Positions 1 to 6,929 of a DNA stretch of 12,015 nt are shown piece by piece; the first letter of the stretch is position 1, and each line of letters starts with the position of its first letter. The translations under genes and the position numbers were made by a program. The notes under the pieces were generated by a model. That model was not told the DNA's origin and ran no database searches. It saw nothing but the letters and a program-made list of their open reading frames with translations. Location: contig DBWJ01000111.1 in NCBI GenBank assembly GCA_002308955.1, positions 606 through 12,620 on the forward strand. Direction: 5' to 3'. The stretch comes from Lachnoclostridium sp. UBA1241. Its GTDB lineage: Bacteria > Bacillota > Clostridia > Lachnospirales > Lachnospiraceae.

Positions 1-725
1 AGATGTCCAAGTTCTGGTTCGATTTTACGAAGGACATCGTAAAGAACCATATGATTTCCGTTGATACCAAAGATATGCCGGAGTTCTTCCGTCAGGAGAA
101 ATTCGAAGGCAACAGCATGCTTGTAAAGAAGCTCGAGATGCTTCCGGTGGAGTGCATCGTGCGCGGTTACATTACCGGTTCCGGCTGGAAGAGCTACTGC
201 GAGAACGGCACCGTATGCGGCATCAAGCTTCCCGAAGGACTGAAAGAGTCCGAGAAACTGCCTGAGCCCATCTATACGCCTTCGACGAAGGCCGAGATCG
301 GCGACCATGACGAGAACATCTCCTTCGAGCAGTCGATTGAATATCTTGAGAAGCGCTTCCCCGGACACGGCGAGGAGTACGCCACCAAGCTTCGCGACTA
401 CACAATCGCAATCTACAAGAAGTGCGCGGATTACGCGCTTACGAAGGGCATCATCATTGCCGATACGAAGTTTGAGTTCGGTCTTGATGAGAACGGAGAG
501 ATCATTGTCGGCGATGAGATGCTGACTCCCGACTCTTCCCGTTTCTGGCCGCTTGCAAGCTACGAGGTAGGCCATGCGGAGCCGTCTTACGACAAGCAGT
601 TTGCACGCGACTGGCTCAAGGCCAATCCGCATGACGACTGGACGCTTCCTAAAGAAGTTGTCGATAAGACGATTGCCATCTATCTGGAAGGCTACGAGAA
701 GCTTACCGGAAAGAAACTTGTTTAA
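1..725 (+). CDS. purC: SAICAR synthase (phosphoribosylaminoimidazole-succinocarboxamide synthase), 5' partial
   Basis: PurC ligates aspartate to CAIR with ATP to give SAICAR, a cytoplasmic step of de novo purine synthesis. The reading frame is open from the first base (first full codon at 3) and ends at the TAA at 723-725. Both family signatures are visible: MLPVECIVRGYITGS, the PxExxVRxxxTGS type, early in the visible part, and IIIADTKFEFG, the DxKxEFG type, in the middle. The latter is followed by DEMLTPDSSRFWP. The ATG at position 3 is almost certainly internal (KMSKFWFDF is a mid-domain stretch). About 240 residues are visible, and I infer that roughly 50 N-terminal residues with the first part of the ATP-binding fold lie upstream of the window. 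The gene is followed by a hairpin and then purB, which fits a purine cluster. Family identity is secure; only the start is missing. Confidence 0.96.
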   Translation, partial: MSKFWFDFTKDIVKNHMISVDTKDMPEFFRQEKFEGNSMLVKKLEMLPVECIVRGYITGSGWKSYCENGTVCGIKLPEGLKESEKLPEPIYTPSTKAEIGDHDENISFEQSIEYLEKRFPGHGEEYATKLRDYTIAIYKKCADYALTKGIIIADTKFEFGLDENGEIIVGDEMLTPDSSRFWPLASYEVGHAEPSYDKQFARDWLKANPHDDWTLPKEVVDKTIAIYLEGYEKLTGKKLV

Positions 726-739
726 GTAACGAAAAGAAG

Positions 740-781
740 CCATGAGAGCCCGGAATGCCGGGGTCTCATGGTTTTGTTATT
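740..781 (+). terminator. Rho-independent terminator or attenuator between purC and purB
   Basis: Positions 740-753 pair with 758-771 around an AATG loop. This gives 13 base pairs with a single G-G mismatch (748/763), and is followed directly by a T-rich run (ttttgttatt). It lies 15 nt after the purC stop and 33 nt before the purB start. The shape is that of an intrinsic terminator. As purB has no recognisable promoter of its own in the 79-nt gap, it may act as a partial terminator or attenuator that sets purB and guaA output relative to purC; that role is inference. Confidence 0.8.
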
Positions 782-804
782 ATTGAAGGACAGGAGAAAT
801 AAAC

Positions 805-2259
805 ATGAGCGACACGAGCAGATACACAAGCCCCTTCTCGGAAAGATACGCTTCCGCGGAGATGCAGTACATATTCAGCCAGGACAAGAAGTTCTCCACA
901 TGGAGAAAGCTTTGGATTGCCCTTGCGGAGACCGAGATGGAGCTCGGCCTTTCCCAGGACGGAAAGCCCGTCATCACGCAGGACATGATCGATGAAATGA
1001 AGGCGCACATTGATGACATTGATTACGCCGTTGCGAAGGAACGTGAGAAGCTTGTCCGTCACGACGTCATGAGCCATGTTTACACATACGGTCTGCAGTG
1101 CCCGAAGGCTGCCGGAATCATCCACCTCGGCGCTACGAGCTGCTATGTGGGCGACAACACCGACATTATCGTGATGCGTGACGCGCTCAGGCTGGTAAGA
1201 AGCAAGCTCGTAAACGTAATCGCGAAACTGGCGAATTTTGCGGACAAGTATAAGGACATGCCGACATTGGCATTTACGCATTTCCAGCCCGCTCAGCCGA
1301 CCACGGTCGGAAAGAGAGCAACGCTCTGGATTCAGGAATTCTGCATGGACCTTGCGGATGTTGACTATGTGATTTCCACGCTGAAGCTTCTCGGCTGCAA
1401 AGGAACCACCGGTACGCAGGCATCCTTCAAGGAACTGTTCAATAACGATCAGGAGAAGCTTGACCGTCTCGATCCGATGATCGCGGAGAAGATGGGATTT
1501 GACGGATGCTACCCGGTATCCGGCCAGACCTATTCCCGTAAGGTGGATACGAGAGTGATGAACGTTGTGGCGGGCATCGCCGCAAGCGCTCACAAGATGA
1601 GTAACGATATCCGTCTTCTGCAGCATTTGAAGGAAGTGGAAGAGCCTTTCGAGAAGAACCAGATCGGTTCTTCGGCTATGGCATATAAGCGTAACCCGAT
1701 GCGTTCCGAGCGTATCGCGTCGCTGTCCCGTTACGTGATCATTGACGCCCTCAATCCGGCTATCACTTCCGCAACGCAGTGGTTTGAGCGGACGCTTGAC
1801 GACTCCGCCAACAAGCGTGTGGCAATCTCCGAGGGCTTCCTCGCAATCGACGGTATCCTCGATCTGTGCCTCAACGTTTCGGACGGCCTTGTGGTAAATG
1901 AGAAGGTTATCGAGAAGCGCCTTAGAAGCGAGCTTCCGTTCATGGCTACCGAGAACATTATGATGGACGCCGTAAAGAAGGGCGGAAACCGTCAGGAGCT
2001 TCACGAGGAGATCCGCAAGCTTTCCATGGAAGCAGGCGCTACCGTAAAGCAGAAGGGACTCGAGAACAATCTGCTTGACCTGATCGCGGCGGACGAAGTA
2101 TTCGACGTAACGAGAGAAGAGCTTGAAAGCTACATGGTACCGGCCAATTATGTGGGCCGCTCTGCCGAGCAGACTGTTGCATTTCTCGCGAACATCGTTG
2201 CCCCGATTCTTGAGGCGAACAAGGACTGCCTCGGAATTACCGCGCAGATAAACGTATAA
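805..2259 (+). CDS. purB: Adenylosuccinate lyase
   Basis: PurB releases fumarate from SAICAR (giving AICAR) and from adenylosuccinate (giving AMP), so it serves both the common purine route and the AMP branch. The protein is a 484-residue member of the fumarase/aspartase superfamily, and the length fits the longer (animal/Bacillota type) class of adenylosuccinate lyases. Visible family motifs are RHDVMSHV (about 85-92), IIHLGATS (105-112), THFQPAQPTTVGKR (158-171) with the probable catalytic His159, and the flexible signature loop GSSAMAYKRNP (288-298) with the catalytic serine. The start at 805 has an AGGAG site at 792-796, 8 nt upstream. guaA begins 22 nt after the stop, so the two are very probably cotranscribed. 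Nothing in the sequence suggests damage. Confidence 0.97.
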   Translation: MSDTSRYTSPFSERYASAEMQYIFSQDKKFSTWRKLWIALAETEMELGLSQDGKPVITQDMIDEMKAHIDDIDYAVAKEREKLVRHDVMSHVYTYGLQCPKAAGIIHLGATSCYVGDNTDIIVMRDALRLVRSKLVNVIAKLANFADKYKDMPTLAFTHFQPAQPTTVGKRATLWIQEFCMDLADVDYVISTLKLLGCKGTTGTQASFKELFNNDQEKLDRLDPMIAEKMGFDGCYPVSGQTYSRKVDTRVMNVVAGIAASAHKMSNDIRLLQHLKEVEEPFEKNQIGSSAMAYKRNPMRSERIASLSRYVIIDALNPAITSATQWFERTLDDSANKRVAISEGFLAIDGILDLCLNVSDGLVVNEKVIEKRLRSELPFMATENIMMDAVKKGGNRQELHEEIRKLSMEAGATVKQKGLENNLLDLIAADEVFDVTREELESYMVPANYVGRSAEQTVAFLANIVAPILEANKDCLGITAQINV

Positions 2260-2281
2260 TTTTTTGTAAAGGACAAATGTT

Positions 2282-3850
2282 ATGGACAAGATTCTTGTTC
2301 TGGATTTCGGCGGGCAGTACAACCAGCTTGTTGCAAGACGCGTGCGTGAATGCAACGTATACTGCGAAATCGCTTCCTACCGGACCGATATCGAGGTCAT
2401 TAAGGCGATGAACCTCAAGGGCATCATCCTGACCGGCGGGCCGAACAGCTGTTACGAACCCGGCGCTCCGACCTTCTCGAAGGAACTGTTCGAGCTCGGG
2501 ATTCCGGTCCTCGGACTGTGCTACGGCGCACAGCTGATGCAGCATGTTCTCGGCGGCAAAGTCGAGCGTGCATCGGTTCAGGAATACGGAAGAACGGAAA
2601 TCGTAACGAATCCGGATTCTCCTCTTTTTAAGGACGTTCCGGCGCAGACCGTATGCTGGATGAGTCATTTTGACTACATCAGTAGAATGGCGTCCGGCTT
2701 TACTTCCGTGGCACATTCAAAAGATTGCCCGGTGGCTGCATGTCAGGATCTTTCGAGACACCTTTACGGCATTCAGTTCCATCCCGAAGTGCTCCATACG
2801 CCGGAAGGAACGAAGATGATTTATAACTTTGTCCGCGGCATCTGCGGATGTGACGGCTCCTGGAAGATGGACGCATTTGTCGAGAAGACGATTGCGGAGC
2901 TTCGCGAGAGAATCGGAAGCGGCCGTGTACTTCTCGGTCTGTCCGGCGGCGTTGACAGCTCGGTGGCAGCAGGACTTCTTGCCCGCGCCATCGGAAAGCA
3001 ACTGACCTGCGTTTTCGTTGACCACGGTCTCTTACGTAAGAACGAGGGTGACGAAGTGGAAGCCGTCTTCGGTCCGAACGGAAACTTTGATCTGAATTTC
3101 GTCCGCGTGAACGCGCAGCATCGTTTTTATGTGAAACTTGCCGGTGTAACCGATCCGGAGACGAAGCGTAAGATTATCGGCGAAGAATTCATCCGCGTTT
3201 TCGAGGAAGAGGCGAAGAAGATCGGAGCAGTAGAATTCCTTGCGCAGGGCACCATCTATCCGGATGTAGTGGAATCCGGCCTCGGCGGCGAGTCGGCCGT
3301 CATCAAATCGCATCACAACGTCGGCGGATTGCCGTCTTACGTACAGTTTAAGGAAATCGTTGAACCGCTTCGGTATCTGTTCAAGGATGAGGTCCGTAAG
3401 GCAGGTCTTGAGCTCGGGATTCCCGAGAAGCTTGTCATGCGTCAGCCGTTCCCCGGTCCGGGACTCGGCATCCGTATCATCGGCGACATCACCGAGGACA
3501 AGATCCGAATCGTGCAGGACAGCGATTATATATTCCGTGAGGAAGTCGACAAGACGCTTTCCGAGTATAAGAAGATGACCGGTGAGGTCGCATCCTGGAA
3601 ACCCGATCAGTACTATGCGGCGCTTACGAATGTCCGCTCCGTCGGCGTTATGGGTGACGAGCGTACCTACGATTACGCGGTTGCGCTTCGCGCCGTTCGC
3701 ACCACCGACTTCATGACCGCGGATTCCGCGCGCATTCCTTACGAGGTTTTGGACACTGTCATGAACCGCATCATCAAGGAAGTCCGCGGGGTTAACCGCG
3801 TATTCTACGACTTGACCAGTAAACCTCCGGGGACGATCGAGTATGAGTGA
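2282..3850 (+). CDS. guaA: GMP synthase (glutamine-hydrolysing)
   Basis: GuaA aminates XMP to GMP using glutamine and ATP. The 522 residues show the standard two-part layout. The N-terminal class I glutamine amidotransferase (about 1-190) has the nucleophile Cys80 in GLCYGAQLM and the triad partners His167 and Glu169 in GIQFHPEV. The ATP-pyrophosphatase domain carries the PP-loop SGGVDSS (221-227). The C-terminal dimerisation/XMP-binding domain ends in the typical KPPGTIEYE. The start at 2282 has an AAAGGA site about 8 nt upstream, and the spacing to purB is 22 nt. The gene ends just before a very strong terminator, so it is probably the last gene of the purine unit. No guanine riboswitch is visible before it, and the 22-nt gap leaves no room for one. 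Confidence 0.97.
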   Translation: MDKILVLDFGGQYNQLVARRVRECNVYCEIASYRTDIEVIKAMNLKGIILTGGPNSCYEPGAPTFSKELFELGIPVLGLCYGAQLMQHVLGGKVERASVQEYGRTEIVTNPDSPLFKDVPAQTVCWMSHFDYISRMASGFTSVAHSKDCPVAACQDLSRHLYGIQFHPEVLHTPEGTKMIYNFVRGICGCDGSWKMDAFVEKTIAELRERIGSGRVLLGLSGGVDSSVAAGLLARAIGKQLTCVFVDHGLLRKNEGDEVEAVFGPNGNFDLNFVRVNAQHRFYVKLAGVTDPETKRKIIGEEFIRVFEEEAKKIGAVEFLAQGTIYPDVVESGLGGESAVIKSHHNVGGLPSYVQFKEIVEPLRYLFKDEVRKAGLELGIPEKLVMRQPFPGPGLGIRIIGDITEDKIRIVQDSDYIFREEVDKTLSEYKKMTGEVASWKPDQYYAALTNVRSVGVMGDERTYDYAVALRAVRTTDFMTADSARIPYEVLDTVMNRIIKEVRGVNRVFYDLTSKPPGTIEYE

Positions 3851-3871
3851 TAAATAGTTGGGAACCTGAGG

Positions 3872-3992
3872 GGGCAGAAGCGATTGCGAAGCAATCCCTG
3901 TGAAATCGAAAAGAGCCTGCCGAGTGCTTGTACTCGGGCGGGCTTTTTTTGATTTCACGAGGAGAGGCTCACGCAGTGAGCTGCTTCTGCCC
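3872..3992. repeat. 121-nt nested inverted repeat (cruciform or four-arm structure)
   Basis: The two ends are a perfect 10-bp inverted repeat (3872-3881, GGGCAGAAGC, against 3983-3992). Just inside each end sits a small perfect hairpin: 3882-3896 (6-bp stem, GAA loop) and 3967-3981 (6-bp stem, GCA loop). The centre is a long hairpin (3900-3958). The arrangement is close to symmetric and predicts a four-way junction in RNA, or a cruciform in DNA. It follows the guaA stop by 21 nt. It resembles REP/MITE-like palindromic units, but copy number cannot be judged from one window. Confidence 0.6.
3900..3958 (+). terminator. Strong intrinsic terminator after guaA
   Basis: Positions 3900-3925 pair with 3932-3958 around the loop GCTTGT. 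I count 26 pairs, with G-U wobbles at 3908, 3913 and 3918 and one bulged G at 3936. The GC-rich upper part (3914-3944) is followed by seven T residues (3944-3950). Those T residues pair back to an A-rich stretch upstream, so the element could also stop transcription from the opposite side. It lies 49 nt after guaA and very probably ends the purine transcript. Confidence 0.88.
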
Positions 3993-4017
3993 GGACGCGA
4001 TACCCGACGCCAACAGA

Positions 4018-4047
4018 CAGCCCCAAGCCGCTTGCGGCTTGGGGCTG
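4018..4047. repeat. Perfect 13-bp inverted repeat
   Basis: Positions 4018-4030 (CAGCCCCAAGCCG) are the exact reverse complement of 4035-4047, with a CTTG loop. The stem is GC-rich and very stable, but no T run follows on either strand, so it does not look like a normal terminator. It stands about 60 nt before the broken ORF6N gene and 25 nt after the larger nested repeat. It may be a second repeat unit or part of the same element. Confidence 0.6.
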
Positions 4048-4090
4048 AGTGATACATAGCATAAAAAATGATAAATTTACAAACCACACA

Positions 4091-4119
4091 TTGCGTGGAA
4101 GATAATAATGTGTTATACT
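4091..4119 (+). promoter_or_regulatory. Possible promoter of the ORF6N gene
   Basis: TATACT at 4114-4119 is preceded by TG one base upstream (extended -10) and, 17 bp further up, by a poor -35 element, TTGCGT (4091-4096). Transcription would start near 4126, after the ATG at 4108. If the promoter is real, translation would have to start at an internal codon such as GTG 4186 or ATG 4189, which would cut into the conserved domain. It may therefore be chance or a relic. Confidence 0.3.
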
Positions 4120-4747
4120 TCTATTCCGTCCACAATCCGGATATACGATATCGGAAATCATATATATACAATCAGGGATAAACAAGTGATGCTGGATTAT
4201 GACCTGGCGGCTTTGTATGGATATGAAGTCCGGGCGTTGAATCAGCAGGTTAAGCGCAATTCTCACCGCTTCCCGGATGATTTTATGTTTCAGCTTACGA
4301 AGGATGAGGTTGAAGATTGTGAAATCACAAATTGTGACTTCACCAAATTCAAATTTTTACTCCGGGCAAGAAGGAGGTCGCAGAAAGCCGCCATATGCCT
4401 TTACAGAACAGGGAATCTATATGCTGGCGACGGTATTAAAGGGAGATGTGGCTGAACAACAAAGCATATTCATTATGCGTGCCTTTCGTGAGATGCGTCG
4501 CTTTATAACTAACAATGCTTTGCTTTTTGAGAAGGTCAGTCATATAGAACTGAAACAGTTGGAATATCCTAAACTGACGGTGAAAAAGACTCAGGTATTC
4601 CATGACAGATTTATCATCCTGGATGGAAAGACAGCATACCATATAGGGGCTTCTATTAAGGATGCAGGCAAGAAATGCTTTGGCATTTCTCGCCTGGAAG
4701 ATGCGAGAATAGTGTCGGATTTGTTAAATCGTCTGAAGACAGTATAA
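4108..4747 (+). pseudogene. Broken ORF6N-domain DNA-binding protein gene (frameshift and probable internal deletion)
   Basis: The first frame (from ATG 4108) encodes an ORF6N-type domain with IYTIRDKQVMLDYDLAALYG and VKRNSHRFPDDFMFQLTKDE. From about 4316-4322 the similarity jumps to the next frame, which reads KSQIVTS, then GGRRKPPYAFTEQGIYMLATVL and AFREMRRFI, all typical of the same domain. A one-base gain near 4317-4321 explains the jump. The second frame runs to the TAA at 4745-4747. It passes abruptly from FEKVSHIELKQLE to YPKLTVKK, FHDRFIILDG and AYHIGASIKDAGKKCFG. In the full-length relatives I know, a linker and half of a PLD-like region of roughly 100 residues separates these parts, so an in-frame loss is likely (from memory, not aligned). 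Such proteins are common on phages and in mobile regions as regulators of unclear function. The gene is probably inactive. Confidence 0.8.
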
Positions 4748-4748
4748 A
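4721..4748 (+). promoter_or_regulatory. Possible promoter of the S51 peptidase pair
   Basis: TTGTTA (4721-4726) and TATAAA (4743-4748) are separated by 16 bp inside the tail of the ORF6N pseudogene. They would start transcription near 4755, giving a leader of about 20 nt with the AAGGAG site at 4758-4763. Four of six and five of six positions match consensus. It is plausible because the gene upstream is broken and a new unit seems to begin here. Confidence 0.4.
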
Positions 4749-4774
4749 ATTGAAAATAAGGAGAAACAGTAACT

Positions 4775-5509
4775 ATGAACGCAATCCTTACAAGTGCCCT
4801 CGGCGGGCAGGTAAAAATCGACGGTAAGAGATATCCTTCGAGACTGCTTGAGGCCAACGGATTATTAAACCATATTCAGGCAGTTTGGAAAAAGAATTCC
4901 AGGGTAATGATCATCAGCGGATCCCCTGCGGACTATGATAAGAACGACAGCGTATTATTCTGCCTCAGCGGAGCTTTTACCCTGAGTGACCTCAGCGCTT
5001 CGGAAGTGGTGATGTGTGACGAAAGAAACAGAGAGATTATCGAGCGCCTTTCTGAGATGGATGTGCTGGTTCTGGCCGGCGGACATGTGCCGACGCAGAA
5101 CAGTTTTATGAAGACATTAGGGTTAAAAGAACGCCTGCAGACCTGGGACGGACTTCTTATAGCCTGGAGCGCCGGGTCCATGAACTGCGCGGAAACGGTT
5201 TACGCGGGGCCGGAGCTTCCGGGAGAGGCGATTGATCCGGATTACCAAAGATGGATCAGCGGTCTCGGAATAACGAAAACCAACATATTCCCTCATTTTG
5301 AGGAACTGAAGGATGAAATGCTTGACGGGATGCGGCTCATAGAGGATATCACCTATTCAGACAGTATGGTACACGAGATCATAGCTTTGAATAACGGCAG
5401 TTTCATCGTTTCGGACGATGGCACAGAGACGCTTTACGGGGAAGCGTACAGCATTAAGAACGGAGAGCAGAGACAGATCTGCACGGACGGCAAATGGACA
5501 CGGTTATAA
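4775..5509 (+). CDS. Peptidase S51 family protein (PepE/cyanophycinase-like)
   Basis: This is a 244-residue cytoplasmic serine peptidase of the S51 family, which has a class I glutamine-amidotransferase-like fold. The nucleophile elbow is seen as LLIAWSAGSMN, with the probable nucleophile Ser132 matching the GWSAGA elbow of PepE. It is preceded by the conserved LVLAGGHVPTQN (98-109), and His174 in NIFPHFEEL is the likely catalytic histidine. The family includes aspartyl dipeptidase PepE and cyanophycinase, and the substrate cannot be told from sequence here. The protein has no signal peptide or membrane segment. An AAGGAG site at 4758-4763 supports the start. The 3' end overlaps the next gene by 16 nt, which suggests translational coupling with the nucleotidyltransferase. 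Such proteins are often annotated only as peptidase E or type 1 glutamine amidotransferase-like. Confidence 0.88.
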   Translation: MNAILTSALGGQVKIDGKRYPSRLLEANGLLNHIQAVWKKNSRVMIISGSPADYDKNDSVLFCLSGAFTLSDLSASEVVMCDERNREIIERLSEMDVLVLAGGHVPTQNSFMKTLGLKERLQTWDGLLIAWSAGSMNCAETVYAGPELPGEAIDPDYQRWISGLGITKTNIFPHFEELKDEMLDGMRLIEDITYSDSMVHEIIALNNGSFIVSDDGTETLYGEAYSIKNGEQRQICTDGKWTRL

Positions 5510-6240
5510 ACATTTTTACGGAGAAATCGAAAGAAATCCTTAAGGATAATCTGGTCGGAATATATCTGCACGGTTCCGCCGTTATGGGGTGCTTTAATCC
5601 CTTGAAAAGTGACCTTGACCTGATCGTGGTAGTGAAGGATTCCGTACCGGATTCGGTGAAAAAATCCTTTATGGACATGGTGGCAGCGTTAAATGCCATG
5701 GGACCTGCCAAAGGAATTGAAATGAGCGTTGTGAAGCAAAGCGTCTGCAGACCCTTTGTTTATCCGACGCCTTTTGAACTGCATTTTTCCGTGGCGCACC
5801 TTGATTGGTACAAAAAGAATCCGGACGATTATGTTTCGAAAATGAAGGGCGAGGATAAAGATCTTGCGTCGCATTTTACGATCATAAATCACAGAGGAAA
5901 GTGTCTTTACGGCGCTCCAATCAGGGATGTTTTCGCGGACGTTCCGGCACGGGATTACATGGATTCGATTTGGAATGATATTGCCGATGCGGAGGAAGAA
6001 ATTTCTGAGAATCCGATGTATCTGATACTGAATCTCGCAAGAGTGCTTGCGTACAGGAAAGACGGCCTTGTCCTCTCCAAGAAGGAGGGCGGTGAATGGG
6101 CGCTTAACAACCTTCCGGAGAAGTATCACAGTCTGATAAAGAATGCCCTTTGTGAGTATTCCGTGGCTTCTGATATATCGTATGATTTGAATCTTGCGAA
6201 AGACTATGCGCAATATATGTTGAGACAGATTGAAAGTTAA
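5494..6240 (+). CDS. Aminoglycoside adenylyltransferase-like nucleotidyltransferase (AadA/ANT type)
   Basis: This 248-residue protein resembles the AadA / ANT(9) streptomycin-spectinomycin adenylyltransferases, which transfer AMP from ATP to a drug hydroxyl. The N-terminal nucleotidyltransferase motif is intact: GIYLHGSAVMG (22-32), with SDLDLIVVV (39-47) supplying the metal-binding Asp40 and Asp42. Glu76 in IEMSVV sits where AadA has its catalytic base, and FELHFS follows as in AadA. The C-terminal helical domain has NLARVLAYRKDG and EGGEWALNNLPEKYHSLI, as in the family's C-terminal domain. The start overlaps the S51 peptidase gene by 16 nt, and there is only a weak GGACGG-like binding site, so coupling is likely. 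Chromosomal homologues of this kind are common in Clostridia, and real drug resistance cannot be assumed. The 3' end contains the promoter of the next gene. Confidence 0.88.
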   Translation: MDTVINIFTEKSKEILKDNLVGIYLHGSAVMGCFNPLKSDLDLIVVVKDSVPDSVKKSFMDMVAALNAMGPAKGIEMSVVKQSVCRPFVYPTPFELHFSVAHLDWYKKNPDDYVSKMKGEDKDLASHFTIINHRGKCLYGAPIRDVFADVPARDYMDSIWNDIADAEEEISENPMYLILNLARVLAYRKDGLVLSKKEGGEWALNNLPEKYHSLIKNALCEYSVASDISYDLNLAKDYAQYMLRQIES

Positions 6241-6258
6241 ACTGCAATCGGTTATAAT
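6230..6258 (+). promoter_or_regulatory. Near-consensus promoter of the small membrane protein gene
   Basis: TTGAAA (6230-6235, five of six matches) and TATAAT (6253-6258, perfect) are 17 bp apart and straddle the stop codon of the nucleotidyltransferase gene. Transcription would start near 6265, after the ATG at 6230. This fixes the true start of the downstream gene at 6293. Confidence 0.8.
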
Positions 6259-6292
6259 GGATGAAAGAATCTGTCTCAAGGAGGAGAAGGGA

Positions 6293-6784
6293 ATGGGTGG
6301 AAACAACGGTGAATTCGGTATCGGAAAAGCGCTTCTTTTGGGAATCGGCGTCGGAATTATTGTGCCGATTGTCATGTTCTTCGCGCTCAGAGTCGGATCG
6401 GCCAAGGAACGTGAATATGTCGAGAAAGGTGTTCTGACGCCCTGCTATGTGGAAACGATTCTTTCCGTCGGCGGCAAGCAGCAGGTTTGGGTCGTCTATC
6501 AGAATGAAGCAGGGAAAAATGTGAAAGCCAAAGCGATTCTGAATAAACATGTCGGCATCGGCGAAACGGTTCAGGCATATGTCCTTGCGTCCAGACCGGA
6601 TGAGGTTTATTATCCGGCAAGCAATTTCTGGAAAATTGCATGCTACATTATTGTCGGCCTTTTTGCAGTCGGTTCATGGATTCCGCTCATCGTGCTGCTG
6701 ATACAGGGGCACAGAGACAAGAAGGCGGCGGAGCTTTATGAGCAGCTGCAGGCGATGAAACTCAGAAATAAAGATAACATGTGA
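6293..6784 (+). CDS. Small two-TM membrane protein, DUF3592-like
   Basis: This is a 163-residue protein of unknown function. A first hydrophobic segment spans about residues 11-33 (ALLLGIGVGIIVPIVMFFAL). A soluble middle part of about 75 residues, probably beta-rich, contains VWVVYQNEAGKNVKAKAIL and GETVQAYVLASRPDEVYYP. A second membrane segment covers about 112-138, followed by a short charged tail. The middle part, with its value-and-pointer wording (GETVxxYVxxxxPxxVYYP), recalls DUF3592 proteins, but I give this only as a resemblance. By the positive-inside rule the basic tail is cytoplasmic, so the middle domain should face outward. The start at 6293 is chosen because of a perfect AAGGAGG at 6278-6284, 8 nt upstream, and because the promoter would begin the transcript after the in-frame ATG at 6230. 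No signal cleavage site or catalytic motif is seen. Confidence 0.8.
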   Translation: MGGNNGEFGIGKALLLGIGVGIIVPIVMFFALRVGSAKEREYVEKGVLTPCYVETILSVGGKQQVWVVYQNEAGKNVKAKAILNKHVGIGETVQAYVLASRPDEVYYPASNFWKIACYIIVGLFAVGSWIPLIVLLIQGHRDKKAAELYEQLQAMKLRNKDNM

Positions 6785-6803
6785 GGAAAAGCATCAGCCG
6801 GTG

Positions 6804-6832
6804 TTGACATATCCGGCCGGAGCCGATATAAT
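6804..6832 (+). promoter_or_regulatory. Perfect-consensus sigma-A promoter
   Basis: TTGACA (6804-6809) and TATAAT (6827-6832) both match consensus in all six positions, with the optimal 17-bp spacer. Transcription should start near 6839. The spacer contains a perfect 10-bp palindrome, TCCGGCCGGA (6812-6821), which could be a protein-binding site or chance. This is the strongest promoter in the window, and it feeds only the short terminator-bounded unit that follows. Confidence 0.9.
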
Positions 6833-6866
6833 ATAGCCATCACGAAAGAAAGCGAGGTACTTTTTA

Positions 6867-6929
6867 ATGTTTGCAACAATTGAGCTTGTAACCAAATACG
6901 GAAGGTTGACCTCGGTATGCTTCTTTTGA
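6867..6929 (+). CDS. Possible 20-residue peptide inside the short transcript
   Basis: An ATG at 6867 opens a 20-codon frame ending at TGA 6927-6929. The peptide starts MFATIELV and ends SVCFF. A GAGG site at 6854-6857 lies 9 nt upstream, which is good spacing, but it is predicted to be paired with ACCTCG at 6909-6914 inside the ORF itself. The peptide has no membrane segment and no match I recognise among leader peptides or small toxins. It could be a real regulated micro-ORF, or chance inside a structured RNA. Confidence 0.3.
   Translation: MFATIELVTKYGRLTSVCFF

Noticed and set aside
766..2355. 529-codon open frame on the minus strand across purB
   Set aside because: It is the antisense shadow of the well-supported purB gene, has no recognisable domain, and arises from codon bias in the coding strand.
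4018..4047. Terminator call for the 13-bp inverted repeat
   Set aside because: No T run follows on either strand, so it is listed only as a repeat.
3032..4087. 351-codon open frame on the minus strand across guaA and the palindromes
   Set aside because: It lies antisense to the conserved guaA C-terminal domain and runs through the terminator; its product shows no family features.
4277..4747. Independent gene starting at ATG 4277
   Set aside because: Its first residues have no binding site and its domain continues the ORF6N domain of the upstream frame, so it is the second half of a frameshifted gene.
6230..6292. N-terminal extension of the small membrane protein from ATG 6230
   Set aside because: The -35 box lies on this ATG and transcription should start near 6265. 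AAGGAGG at 6278-6284 clearly serves the ATG at 6293.
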